From positions 1 through 64,000 of the IMG/VR virus record IMGVR_UViG_3300036770_008442: a DNA stretch of 64,000 nucleotides. The stretch is one strand, 5' to 3'. The DNA comes from a virus. Positions within the stretch are counted from its first letter, which is position 1, and each line of letters starts with the position of its first letter. Of the stretch, positions 7,077 to 15,292 are shown piece by piece. Both the position numbers and the translations under genes were made by a program. Under the pieces are notes generated by a model. That model was not told the origin of the DNA. It saw nothing but the letters and a program-made list of their open reading frames with translations, and searched no databases.

Positions 7077-7509
7077 CCGTGAAATATTTTCTTGCATCCC
7101 TAGCGTATCTAGAATAAATTATTTCTTCCCTGCTTCTAGGGTTGTTCAGATTAAAATCTTCCCCAAAATAATCTCTGCCTTGAGAAGTATATTTCCGGTA
7201 AAAATCTTCGTAATCTTTTTTCTTATTTTTTCCGCTAATGCGAATTCCCTCTCCCCATTTATCCAGAATTTCGCTCCTGTTTTTTTCTAAATCATCCAGA
7301 CTCATTTTTTCAGCATTTTTATCGCCGAAAAGATTTGAGATTCCCTTAGAAATTTTTTTAATTCCGGAAAAAACCTGTCCCAATAGTCTTTTGGCTGCTC
7401 CACCCTCATCATAAACCATCCGATCTAAAGAACTGATGCCTTTCTCTTCCGTATCCTCCTGATATTTAGACTCTAATAGAAAATGATGAAAATTATGTAA
7501 ATATTTCAT
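7066..7509 (-). CDS. Unknown protein with capsid-targeting-like N-terminus (147 aa)
   Basis: The start, MKYLHNFHHFLLE followed by SKYQED, again shows an aromatic-hydrophobic head ending in L-L-E, matching the T4 prohead-protease site. The body is basic and helical, with a Gly/Lys stretch (GIKKISKGISNLFGDK) and a Tyr-rich C-terminus (SRYARDARKYFTDDF). No family is recognised. GATATATA lies 16 nt upstream. A likely internal, possibly injected, protein by inference. Confidence 0.55.
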   Translation of the reverse strand: MKYLHNFHHFLLESKYQEDTEEKGISSLDRMVYDEGGAAKRLLGQVFSGIKKISKGISNLFGDKNAEKMSLDDLEKNRSEILDKWGEGIRISGKNKKKDYEDFYRKYTSQGRDYFGEDFNLNNPRSREEIIYSRYARDARKYFTDDF

Positions 7510-7524
7510 GCGGATCTTTTAGCC

Positions 7525-7532
7525 TATATATC
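7525..7532 (-). promoter_or_regulatory. GATATATA promoter-like element
   Basis: GATATATA on the minus strand lies 16 nt upstream of ATG 7509 in the short gap after the uvsW stop codon. Confidence 0.45.
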
Positions 7533-7542
7533 GGCAAAAAAA

Positions 7543-9066
7543 TCAAAGATTAACCCTGAAGATTTTATATCTGAAATTCTCATTCCGATAGATCTGGATC
7601 CTTGCCTCACTGTGCTTCATGAGGTAATTATTGTACTTGGGTGTACTGAAATCGTCCACAAAATCTATGACATTGACCTTATCCTTGCCCTCCATTTTTC
7701 TCATCCCCCGTCCTAAACTCTGCTTGATCAGAACCTCACTTTTATAGGATTCCACTAAGAAAATATTATGTAGATTGTTGATTGAAATCCCGGTGGAGAA
7801 AGTGCCGTAGGTCGCAATAAGAACCTTGTTTTCCCCCGATGACATCCGGGTCTTGTACTCTTCTCTCAGAGATTCGTCTGTGTCCCCATCCACATAGAAG
7901 ACCTCTCGATCCGAACTGAGATCCCTGAGTCTATTCCAGATCTGTTTTCCATATTCGTCCTTTACAGATTGAAAAAGAACCAAAGAATTTTTAGAGGTCT
8001 TTGAAATAAAATCCACTACGTATTTAAGCCTCTTTTCGCTTTCTATGACCAGTTTTCTCTCGATATTATAAATATCATTGCCCTCCATATTGACGGCATT
8101 CAGTTTCAGATCTGCCAGTTTAGCTTTGATCTCTGGATCAAGCCAGTTCATGATGACAACTTTGATCTCGACCGGAGTAGCATGATTGTTTTTAAACAGG
8201 AATTCGGGAGAAATCTCCACCACCAATGGGCCCAAAAATTGTTGGATCGTCAAATAGTCCGCAGATCCTCTTTTGGTCAGGGTTCCGGTTAGACCAAATC
8301 TCCACCCGCAATGCATACAATGAGCAACTATTTTTTTGATGGACATTGAATTAGTGTGGTGAGCTTCATCGACAAAAACCGCATCCACCTCCTCAAAGAA
8401 ATCGGGGTCTTTCTTAACCAAAGACTGGAATGTTCCTATAATTAGATCACACCCCTCTCTCAATTTGCTGCCTCCTCCTATCTGCTGGATTTTAACCCCC
8501 AAGTCTTCAATCCCATAATCAATAAAGTCATCATTTCCTTGAAAGACCAAATTTGTATTTGGAACTATCATAAGAAATTTTCGGATCAGCCCCTGTTGCT
8601 TTAAATAGGCAAAGATCATAAAAGAAATGAGGGTTTTGCCGGATGATGTGGCAATTTCAGAAATGGAATATCGATATTTTATGATCTTCCAAGCTGCCTC
8701 TATTTGATAATCCCGGGGCTTGACATCCTTTCCCTCGAAAAATTGGTCAACCCATGCATTAAAGCTCTCGAGAGTAAGATCAGTGAGAATAAGATCCTCA
8801 ATTCCTTCGATCTCGATCTCCATCTTGTACTCTTTTCCGATCTCTAAAACCTCCCTCCATAGACCGATCGGAATTTTCCAAAATGCTCCTTTTTTTTCAA
8901 TGAAACAGATGCTTCCATCCCAGATTTTTTTCTTAACCAACGGATGGAAATACCAATTATGGATCTTTTTGGTCAGAGAAATATCTATCTGTCTTTTTTC
9001 AACCTCATCTGAGGCACTAGCCAGAATAATCCATTTTCTATCCTCAGAGATGTTGAATTTAAGCAT
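7543..9066 (-). CDS. uvsW: UvsW-like ATP-dependent helicase
   Basis: This 507-residue superfamily-2 helicase is close in length to T4 UvsW (about 500). Visible motifs are RDYQIEAA (118-125), the Walker A ATSSGKT (139-145), VDEAHH (232-237), GLTGT (258-262) and the C-terminal QSLGRGMRK arginine-finger motif. The N-terminal about 110 residues fit the small UvsW substrate-binding domain. UvsW unwinds R-loops and branched DNA and helps switch T4 from origin-dependent to recombination-dependent replication. It lies directly downstream of a UvsY-like gene, as in T4. Confidence 0.88.
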   Translation of the reverse strand: MLKFNISEDRKWIILASASDEVEKRQIDISLTKKIHNWYFHPLVKKKIWDGSICFIEKKGAFWKIPIGLWREVLEIGKEYKMEIEIEGIEDLILTDLTLESFNAWVDQFFEGKDVKPRDYQIEAAWKIIKYRYSISEIATSSGKTLISFMIFAYLKQQGLIRKFLMIVPNTNLVFQGNDDFIDYGIEDLGVKIQQIGGGSKLREGCDLIIGTFQSLVKKDPDFFEEVDAVFVDEAHHTNSMSIKKIVAHCMHCGWRFGLTGTLTKRGSADYLTIQQFLGPLVVEISPEFLFKNNHATPVEIKVVIMNWLDPEIKAKLADLKLNAVNMEGNDIYNIERKLVIESEKRLKYVVDFISKTSKNSLVLFQSVKDEYGKQIWNRLRDLSSDREVFYVDGDTDESLREEYKTRMSSGENKVLIATYGTFSTGISINNLHNIFLVESYKSEVLIKQSLGRGMRKMEGKDKVNVIDFVDDFSTPKYNNYLMKHSEARIQIYRNENFRYKIFRVNL

Positions 9067-9081
9067 AGATTTACCGAAATT

Positions 9082-9522
9082 TTACTTAATTGTACTTCCT
9101 CTTAGGTATTCCTCCAGAGATATTCTAGACTTGATCCCATAGAGCATATGATCTACTGTCTGGATTGTCTGATCTATAAATTTTCTATGGCTCTCTACCA
9201 TTTCTATCTTATTCACTATTTCTGCTACTTCTCCTTCAATTAAAATTTTCATCTCATTGGATCCATATCGGATATCACTATTCTGACTGTATTCTTTAAG
9301 CTTATTAGCCCGGGTCTGTCTCTCTTTAGCTCCCATCTTGCTTATAATCTGAGCAAGTTTATAGCTGTATTCTAAAAGAACCTGTCTTTGGGAAAAGAGA
9401 TCTATTTGAACTTCCGCTACAGTTTTAATGTTTTTAAGTCCTAGAGAAAGGACTTGAATTTTCTCTTTCCATTCCGATCTCTCAGATTCAAAGAGCTTGA
9501 GATAATTTTCATTCTGATCCAT
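9082..9522 (-). CDS. uvsY: UvsY-like recombination mediator (146 aa)
   Basis: The protein is all-helical and similar in size to T4 UvsY (137). By eye the C-terminal half shares its pattern: a Lys-rich helix (RANKLKEYSQ), then NEMKILIEGE, and the ending HMLYGIKSR plus EEYLRG, comparable to EMKTVL..., DAIKSRG and the short tail in T4. UvsY loads UvsX recombinase on gp32-coated DNA. Position between primase and UvsW fits. No UvsX is in the window. The match is by short motifs only. Confidence 0.5.
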   Translation of the reverse strand: MDQNENYLKLFESERSEWKEKIQVLSLGLKNIKTVAEVQIDLFSQRQVLLEYSYKLAQIISKMGAKERQTRANKLKEYSQNSDIRYGSNEMKILIEGEVAEIVNKIEMVESHRKFIDQTIQTVDHMLYGIKSRISLEEYLRGSTIK

Positions 9523-9524
9523 AA

Positions 9525-9743
9525 TTAAAATAATCCTTTTTTGGATTCATTTCTCTTAGATGATTTCCAGAGATTAATTTCTCTCACATCATTTTTTATA
9601 ATGGCAGGAGGACTGGTAGTCACAGTAGTCTCTATTTTTCCCAGATTGATCAGATCATCAGTTTCTAAGATTTTTACGGGAAATTTTAGTTCGCCCTCCT
9701 TATTATCGTCAATTTGTTTCTCCCATTCTTCGGTCATATCCAT
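9525..9743 (-). CDS. Unknown small acidic protein (72 aa)
   Basis: No family is recognised. The first half is acidic and the last 20 residues are basic (WKSSKRNESKKG). It is packed 2 nt ahead of the UvsY-like gene and 11 nt after the primase stop, inside the replication operon, so a replication accessory role is possible. The sequence before its ATG (TTATAAAT) touches the start codon and is too close to be counted as a promoter. Confidence 0.5.
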   Translation of the reverse strand: MDMTEEWEKQIDDNKEGELKFPVKILETDDLINLGKIETTVTTSPPAIIKNDVREINLWKSSKRNESKKGLF

Positions 9744-9754
9744 ATTTATAATTT

Positions 9755-10816
9755 TTATCCTTCCAGGAAATAAACAAGATCCAAAATATCAGAAGTGAAG
9801 TATTGATCGAATCTTTTGACCTTTATCCCGTTTTTTCTCAAGTGATTGACCATATCGTTTAGATCCCACTTCTTATTTATCGGAAGATCGTGCTCGATCA
9901 AGAATTTTTTCCAATTGAAGACCGCAAATCCATTTGATAGCATTTCGGCATTTTTGATTCTGCCTGCTTTGTCCCAGTCATACCAATATTGCACATTATC
10001 TATTTCAAAGGGAAATTTGTTCTCAACCGAGCACAAAGCAACAGAATTCTTCCAGAGCCAAGAATCCATAGGTCCCTCAAAAATGGTGATTGTTCGGTCA
10101 AATGTTATTTTGCCAATATTAAATACACTAGAAACAGGATCTATCTTTCTAGCCTCCTCTAAAAAATCATCATCCTTAATCCGATACAATTTATCCCAAA
10201 TTCCGCTGAGCTTGTATGTGTAATATTTTGCTCCTCCCGAGTATTTCATATTTCTGAACTGAAGTCCTAAAATCTGATCTTCCCGGGTCAAATTAAGCAA
10301 ATAAAGCCTCTGATTCTTTTCATCCCAGGCAAATTTCTCATCAGGAATTTGATTTCTGTTAATCAAATATCTTTCTATTTTAGATCCGTGTACCTCTTTT
10401 AAGTCTAGATTCTGCATAAAATCTTGTCGGGGAATAACTACTTTCTCAAAATCGGTATCAAAAAAGAAAGAGATGTCAACATCCCCGTAAACTTTCCTTC
10501 TTTTATCCTTTCCGTCTCTAACAATAGAAAGAATATCATTTTTTTCTTCCTGATTGATTTTTAAATCCAGAGAAAAATCTTTGAGCAAAGTAAAGGCATC
10601 CTTAAAAATACCACATCCACCATTATAGCATTTATAAGTTAGGGTATCCAAATAAAAGTTCCCCCTTTTCTTCCTGTAATTTGTGCTGTCTCCACAATAG
10701 GGACAAGAAAAATTCAGTCTGTTTCCAGCTCTGTAAATTTTCTGCTTATTGATGTCACCCGGAAAAGATTTACCGAGAGCTTGTCCCAGAAGATCCTCTA
10801 TTCTTGATATTTCCAT
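9755..10816 (-). CDS. DNA primase, T4 gp61-like
   Basis: The 353-residue protein is close to T4 gp61 in length (342). The N-terminus carries a zinc-binding site, CPYCGDS at 38-44 with KCYNGGCG at 62-69, as in bacterial and phage primases. A Toprim-like acidic segment (FEGPMDSWLW) follows in the second half. It would make RNA primers for lagging-strand synthesis with a gp41-type helicase that is not in this window. It follows gp32 and its terminator in the transcription direction. Confidence 0.8.
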   Translation of the reverse strand: MEISRIEDLLGQALGKSFPGDINKQKIYRAGNRLNFSCPYCGDSTNYRKKRGNFYLDTLTYKCYNGGCGIFKDAFTLLKDFSLDLKINQEEKNDILSIVRDGKDKRRKVYGDVDISFFFDTDFEKVVIPRQDFMQNLDLKEVHGSKIERYLINRNQIPDEKFAWDEKNQRLYLLNLTREDQILGLQFRNMKYSGGAKYYTYKLSGIWDKLYRIKDDDFLEEARKIDPVSSVFNIGKITFDRTITIFEGPMDSWLWKNSVALCSVENKFPFEIDNVQYWYDWDKAGRIKNAEMLSNGFAVFNWKKFLIEHDLPINKKWDLNDMVNHLRKNGIKVKRFDQYFTSDILDLVYFLEG

Positions 10817-10828
10817 TTTTGTTACATG

Positions 10829-10859
10829 AAAAAGGGGGACAGTATCTCTACCGTCCCCC
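10829..10859 (-). terminator. Rho-independent terminator after gp32
   Basis: A hairpin with arms GGGGGAC and GTCCCCC and a 12-nt loop is followed on the minus strand by TTTTT. It lies about 20 nt beyond the gp32-like stop codon and before the primase gene, so the abundant gp32 message can end here with partial read-through to replication genes. Confidence 0.85.
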
Positions 10860-10876
10860 TTCTACTTTATTATAGA

Positions 10877-11896
10877 TTAGAGATCTGCGTACAGATCATC
10901 TAAGGAAGATGCAGTCTCAGGGGCAGAAGGCTGCTTGAAAGGAACATCGTCATCGTCAGATTTCTTCGAACTTTTAGATCCAATCTTGGTATCTCCGGAT
11001 TCATCAAAAATCTGAGAACTTGTACTTGTGGAAGAAGAGGAAGATGATCCAGAGCTTTTGGTTGAAGATCCGGAGTATTCTGATTTGTTAGAAGAATACT
11101 GGGAAGAATTAACTCCTGACAAAATCTCATTAACCATCCTTCCGTCGGGAACTGTATTTTTAATGATGTTCATAACCCGATCAGTCAGATTATCGTCCCA
11201 TTCTTTATATTCAAAGCTCTTGAGGTTATCTGGACCAGTTTTGAGGAATTCCATAATGGTTTCCATGTCCTCTTTTGTTTTCTTCATTTTGCGCCCTTCT
11301 ATTTCAATAGGACTATTATTTCCAACAAATTGACAGAGGTCATAATTGTTCCATTCCCCAACCTTTCTGGAATGAATAGAAAAGAGCTTTCCTTCAAAGA
11401 GATCAAAGGGATTACAGGGATCTCCATATTCAGGCTTTAACTGGGACTCAAGCATATCATTGATCTTTCTTCCAAACTTAAAGATCATGATTTTACCCTC
11501 GAGATCTGGATTGTTCTTATCCTGAACAATTTGAATCAGTGCATAATAATCTTCTTTTCTGGAGAAAGATTTAGCAAGTTCCTGATCTGCCGCAGAATTA
11601 GAATTCTTAAGCTTCCAGAAAATATCCTTTAGAATAGATTTTTTCCCCATCGTTGAAGGGCAGTCGACCGAAAATCCTTCTCCCGAAGAAGGGTCATTCA
11701 AATAAACATAATACTTATGGATCTTTGATTTAGCAGGATCCACATAGTTAGGAACGAACCTAACCAAAGCCTTATAAACTCCATCCTTCCCATTTTCCGG
11801 ATAAGGCTTGTAAAAATCAGAATCTCTCGAATCCTCTTTTTTGGGCTTCGTTACGAAATTCTCAACATCCAAGTTAAACACATCTAAATTACTCAT
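10877..11896 (-). CDS. Single-stranded DNA-binding protein, T4 gp32-like
   Basis: The 339-residue protein has the gp32 plan: a basic N-terminus, a core DNA-binding domain, a long Ser/Thr linker (about residues 265-300) and an acidic C-terminus ending SLDDLYADL, the usual partner-binding tail. The zinc site of T4 gp32 is not clearly kept; only one Cys and one His are seen in the expected area. It coats single-stranded DNA and recruits replication and recombination proteins. A strong terminator follows. Confidence 0.82.
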   Translation of the reverse strand: MSNLDVFNLDVENFVTKPKKEDSRDSDFYKPYPENGKDGVYKALVRFVPNYVDPAKSKIHKYYVYLNDPSSGEGFSVDCPSTMGKKSILKDIFWKLKNSNSAADQELAKSFSRKEDYYALIQIVQDKNNPDLEGKIMIFKFGRKINDMLESQLKPEYGDPCNPFDLFEGKLFSIHSRKVGEWNNYDLCQFVGNNSPIEIEGRKMKKTKEDMETIMEFLKTGPDNLKSFEYKEWDDNLTDRVMNIIKNTVPDGRMVNEILSGVNSSQYSSNKSEYSGSSTKSSGSSSSSSTSTSSQIFDESGDTKIGSKSSKKSDDDDVPFKQPSAPETASSLDDLYADL

Positions 11897-11968
11897 ATTA
11901 CCTTAATTTTTTTTAAATTCTTCTATTTAACTTCTACCGAGATCAAAAGTTTCACCCTTATTTTCTTT

Positions 11969-12718
11969 CTATCTTGAATTTTTCGTCCAATTTAGCTCAT
12001 TTTGTTCCAGGTCTCCAATTCTTTTGTCTCTTAAATACACATCAAGATCTACTCTTTCCACATCGAACTCCGATGTGAATAAATGATATTTCAATAGGGT
12101 CTCGGGATGGAAAAGTATTTTCTTATCGACTATATATGTCTCTATTTTTGAATATAGTGAACAGTAGTAAGACATGGCATCCCTTCCTCCCATGGCAAAA
12201 ATGTCATTAATCCCAGATCTCCAGTCATATCCTTTGGGAATTCTAATGACCATTGGATCCAGATTGAATTCAGGAGACTCCTTAAAAAGTAAATCAAATC
12301 TGGATTTAATAATCCTATCATATCTTATTCCGGTTTCCCTCTCATAATCAGTCAGAAGGGAAAGGGCAGATCCTATTTTATACCACATACAGAATACAGA
12401 GCTAAAACTGATCTCCCCATTCTTGATGGAAAAATCCCCCAGTGAATTTGCCCGGTTGATAATATTTTTTATTTTGGGAGAATTAAAATCCTCCGAAAGA
12501 ATTGATTTTGGTTCGTAGATTGAAATGACATCAGAGATGCTCAGGGTATCCTGAATATCCCGGGTCTGTAATTGAACTGTATCAAAAATAGTTTCAGTGG
12601 GATTCCAACAAGAAATAAAAACATCAGGATGATAAACATCAAGAATATTTTGCTTGAATTGAGGAAAATAATCAGAAGCGTTTCTGAATTGTCCCGAAAT
12701 TAATAGAGCAGTTCTCAT
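11969..12718 (-). CDS. Glycosyltransferase-like protein of capsule-cluster type (249 aa)
   Basis: ATG 12718 is chosen because it overlaps the stop of the GDPD-like gene in ATGA. The protein starts with a strand and loop (TALLISGQFRNASDYF). It has FISCW, an RIIKSRFDLLF segment that carries the Arg-x-Asp-type acidic site of many glycosyltransferases, and IPKGYDWRSGINDIFAMG, typical of hypothetical proteins in capsule and LPS loci. It is the last gene of the sugar module. The likely job is transfer of an activated sugar; donor and acceptor are unknown. Confidence 0.5.
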   Translation of the reverse strand: MRTALLISGQFRNASDYFPQFKQNILDVYHPDVFISCWNPTETIFDTVQLQTRDIQDTLSISDVISIYEPKSILSEDFNSPKIKNIINRANSLGDFSIKNGEISFSSVFCMWYKIGSALSLLTDYERETGIRYDRIIKSRFDLLFKESPEFNLDPMVIRIPKGYDWRSGINDIFAMGGRDAMSYYCSLYSKIETYIVDKKILFHPETLLKYHLFTSEFDVERVDLDVYLRDKRIGDLEQNELNWTKNSR

Positions 12719-13176
12719 AGATATCGGCGGGAATAATCCGTACAAATTGCATAGCACACAGAAACATCATCATTATGTATCTCTGGTAAAACTGCTACAC
12801 TGCCCACGATGGGCTGATTTCCTGGATATGCCCAGATAAAACCAAGAGAGGTCAAGGTAACAGAATCAGACTGGTGCCAAAAATAATTGTATCTACATTT
12901 CCAATGGAAATCACTCTTATCAGAAGCTGATTGGAAAAAACAGAGAGCTTCAAAATTCTTACAATGAATCCAAGTGTTTTTGCATCTATCGGAAAACCAA
13001 GACAGAGAGACTGGGAAATCTGGTTTATCGTGGCCCAAGAAAATTCCGTTTTCTAAGACCCAAACATCGACTTCGACATCAAATCCCCCAGCAAGAGCTG
13101 CATCTATATAATCTGGGTGATTTTCAAGAGATAGATTGGGTCCTTCTAAATTTCCTCGATGTGCAATAATAATCAT
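12715..13176 (-). CDS. Short GDPD-like phosphodiesterase (153 aa)
   Basis: The N-terminus shows the glycerophosphodiester phosphodiesterase signature: IAHRG, then LEN, EVDVW (Glu and Asp metal ligands), LGHD and WIHCKN (the later Lys). The family normally has about 230-250 residues, so this is a compact version. Short GDPD-like proteins occur in capsule loci, where they act on phospho-linked sugar or polyol intermediates. It starts 4 nt after the RuBisCO-like stop and overlaps the glycosyltransferase-like gene by 4 nt. Confidence 0.65.
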   Translation of the reverse strand: MIIIAHRGNLEGPNLSLENHPDYIDAALAGGFDVEVDVWVLENGIFLGHDKPDFPVSLSWFSDRCKNTWIHCKNFEALCFFQSASDKSDFHWKCRYNYFWHQSDSVTLTSLGFIWAYPGNQPIVGSVAVLPEIHNDDVSVCYAICTDYSRRYL

Positions 13177-13180
13177 TCCC

Positions 13181-14416
13181 TTAGAAAATACGATAAGCTA
13201 GATCTTTTGAAAATTTTCGGTCTCCCCATTTTTCAATGGCTGCTTTGTATTCAGGCTTTTCAAATTCCCCATTGATGGCCTGAATCATAGCAATTCCACC
13301 GGATCTTGTTCCCATGGGATGTCCATGCATAGCACCCCCGACGTTAGCCATCCAGTCTGTAGAGTCTATAACCTGATTAATAAACTGAACTAATCCGGGG
13401 TGCATGCCGCAACTAAGAGCAGGAACTATATCAAAAGACCATAAAACCTTTAAGGCATCAATTAATTCTTGGTCTTCCTGGTTCATATAGCCACCTATCA
13501 TTCCTGCATGAATAGAGTCGCAGCCAGACCATCCCGCTATTTTACAGATAACGGGCCAATAGATGTGAAATGGAGCTCTGCGATCAGTAAAGAATTTATC
13601 ACCGCTTTTTTGAAAATGAATCCACAGATCCGGATTTTCTTTTCTAATAGCTCGATAAACACCCAGTCCACTCCATACATTGATGTGAATCCCGTTGCCC
13701 CCGTTTTCTTGAACGAATCGAGCTCTCTCCAAAGCATATGGACTGTCTCCATTGATACAAAAACAATAGATCACATTCGGTGCATGGGAATTAAGCCAGT
13801 TGCTAATGAGAGGAACTCTTACCTCGAGTGGGCAGTGAGCAGGATTGCCCAAAAGCTCGTCTTCCTTGATGAAATTAACCCCTCCTGCCACCATTTCTTT
13901 AACAGCTTCAAGGAGCACATCCGGACTCATCCCAACCTTGGGCTTCACAATTCCACCTAAAAAGGGTTTATCATAAACTCCATTGAAGGATCTAAATCCC
14001 CGGATTCCATAGGCACTCTTTAAGGTAAAAGATCTTTCTACATCAGGGGGAAGTTCAATATCCAAGACGTGACATTTCTGAATTTCCAAAATGTCAACTT
14101 GACCTCCAGCTACATGACAAAGAATTTGGGAGATCCCATCCTCCTCGAGATTCAAATTGCTTAGAGGAAATGCTATCCGAACCTCCCCACTTTTTATTCT
14201 AGCGAGGCCCTCCTCTTCTTCTAGCACTATACATCCGTGATTGAGAAACATTTCTTCAGTTTCCCAAAAGCTTCGGTTATTCGGATTGCCTATGCTCTGG
14301 CCAATTGCTAGATTCCAAGCAGCCTCTCTGAGCGAATTTTTGGCTTCGAGATAATATGTTACCGTGAAATAATCGGATAGATCCAGATCGGATTCATTCC
14401 GAAATATACTAACCAT
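13181..14416 (-). CDS. RuBisCO-like protein (form IV-type), 411 aa
   Basis: The fold signatures of the RuBisCO large subunit are all in order: GQSIGNP in the N-terminal domain, GGIVKPKVG (154-162, equivalents of Lys175 and Lys177), FIKEDE (182-187, with the carbamylated Lys201 and Asp203/Glu204 equivalents at 184, 186 and 187), SIHAG (301-305, His327), SCGMHPG (335-341) and GGAMHGHPMG (360-369). The loop-6 lysine (Lys334), needed for CO2 fixation, is replaced: HAGMIGGY ends in Tyr310. His294 and Arg295 also appear changed, to Gln and Lys. It is therefore a RuBisCO-like protein, expected to do enolase, isomerase, aldolase or decarboxylase chemistry on a sugar or polyol phosphate. Known relatives act in methionine salvage and D-apionate breakdown. 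Here it sits between a cupin and a GDPD-like gene in a glycan module. Confidence 0.9.
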   Translation of the reverse strand: MVSIFRNESDLDLSDYFTVTYYLEAKNSLREAAWNLAIGQSIGNPNNRSFWETEEMFLNHGCIVLEEEEGLARIKSGEVRIAFPLSNLNLEEDGISQILCHVAGGQVDILEIQKCHVLDIELPPDVERSFTLKSAYGIRGFRSFNGVYDKPFLGGIVKPKVGMSPDVLLEAVKEMVAGGVNFIKEDELLGNPAHCPLEVRVPLISNWLNSHAPNVIYCFCINGDSPYALERARFVQENGGNGIHINVWSGLGVYRAIRKENPDLWIHFQKSGDKFFTDRRAPFHIYWPVICKIAGWSGCDSIHAGMIGGYMNQEDQELIDALKVLWSFDIVPALSCGMHPGLVQFINQVIDSTDWMANVGGAMHGHPMGTRSGGIAMIQAINGEFEKPEYKAAIEKWGDRKFSKDLAYRIF

Positions 14417-14427
14417 TTTTTATTAAA

Positions 14428-14748
14428 TTAAATTGCGTATTTATCCCCGGGTTTAGATGGTGTCTTAACGATCAGAACTTCACAGTTTTCAATAAAAATC
14501 GGATCTGCAACTTCATATTTTTTAATGACAAATATATCACCTTTTACCAATTCTTTTCCTTGTATGATCATTCTTCCCCTGATCAATAAATTGATCTCGT
14601 CGCTTTCCCGATGGTAATGTACTGGCCATTTTTCTCCGGCTATATGGGTCTTAAAGCAGACTTCAAAATCACCGGTCTGATAGGCAGAAGGATCGAAATT
14701 TCCGATAAACCATCCTCCTTTATAGCTCTCGATTCTTGTAACTTCCAT
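14428..14748 (-). CDS. Cupin-fold protein (106 aa)
   Basis: A single cupin domain: WPVHYHRESDEINLLIRG gives the HxH...E metal motif (His44, His46, Glu51), followed by GDIFVIKKY as the second motif, in which the usual His is missing. Small cupins next to sugar enzymes are often isomerases or epimerases. Its stop lies 11 nt before the RuBisCO-like ATG, so the two are co-transcribed and may act on successive intermediates, which is inference. Confidence 0.7.
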   Translation of the reverse strand: MEVTRIESYKGGWFIGNFDPSAYQTGDFEVCFKTHIAGEKWPVHYHRESDEINLLIRGRMIIQGKELVKGDIFVIKKYEVADPIFIENCEVLIVKTPSKPGDKYAI

Positions 14749-14778
14749 TTTCTGTTTTTGAATTTAGTTATTCATTGA

Positions 14779-15270
14779 TTATTTACCGATCGGAATTATT
14801 AGACTGGCTGAGACTTCTCCTGTGCTCGGGACATAACTCGCCGCTAAATTACCTAATGATACCCCAAATGCTCCGGGTTCATAAGATACCCCGACATCTG
14901 TATTAGGTATATAATATGTGAAACCTCCCGCTACCATACCTTCACCTGACTCATCATCCCGATACTGGTAAAAAAAAGGTTCAAAACCTTTATCTATTAA
15001 TCCCTGCGATAATCGGGAAACAAAATCCGGTTTAGCCGGGTCTAAATTTAGACCGACAATTTTTTTAGCCAATTCTGTATTTTGTCGGATCTGATCCAAG
15101 AGGGATTTGTTATTTTTAATTATTGAGGGAGTAAGTTTCGGTATTTTTAAGATTGAAGCTGAAACCGGTTTGGTTTTTTTACCCTTATCTAAAATATCCC
15201 TGCTGGATTTTTCTTGTAAAATTTTTGAAAGTTGTTTCATCCTACTGTTTTTTAATTCACCGTCACTCAA
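14779..15270 (-). CDS. Unknown protein (163 aa) in the sugar module
   Basis: No family is recognised. The N-terminal half is basic and helical; the C-terminal half has Gly-rich beta segments (GMVAGGFTYYIP, GAFGVSLGNLAASYVP). It lies between the 310-residue unknown protein and the cupin. The beta-rich C-terminus could be structural rather than enzymatic. Confidence 0.5.
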   Translation of the reverse strand: MSDGELKNSRMKQLSKILQEKSSRDILDKGKKTKPVSASILKIPKLTPSIIKNNKSLLDQIRQNTELAKKIVGLNLDPAKPDFVSRLSQGLIDKGFEPFFYQYRDDESGEGMVAGGFTYYIPNTDVGVSYEPGAFGVSLGNLAASYVPSTGEVSASLIIPIGK

Positions 15271-15292
15271 TATTTATTCCCGTAATAATAGA

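Noticed and set aside
13181-14416. True CO2-fixing RuBisCO
   Set aside because: The loop-6 lysine is Tyr and other substrate residues are changed, so carbon fixation is not expected.
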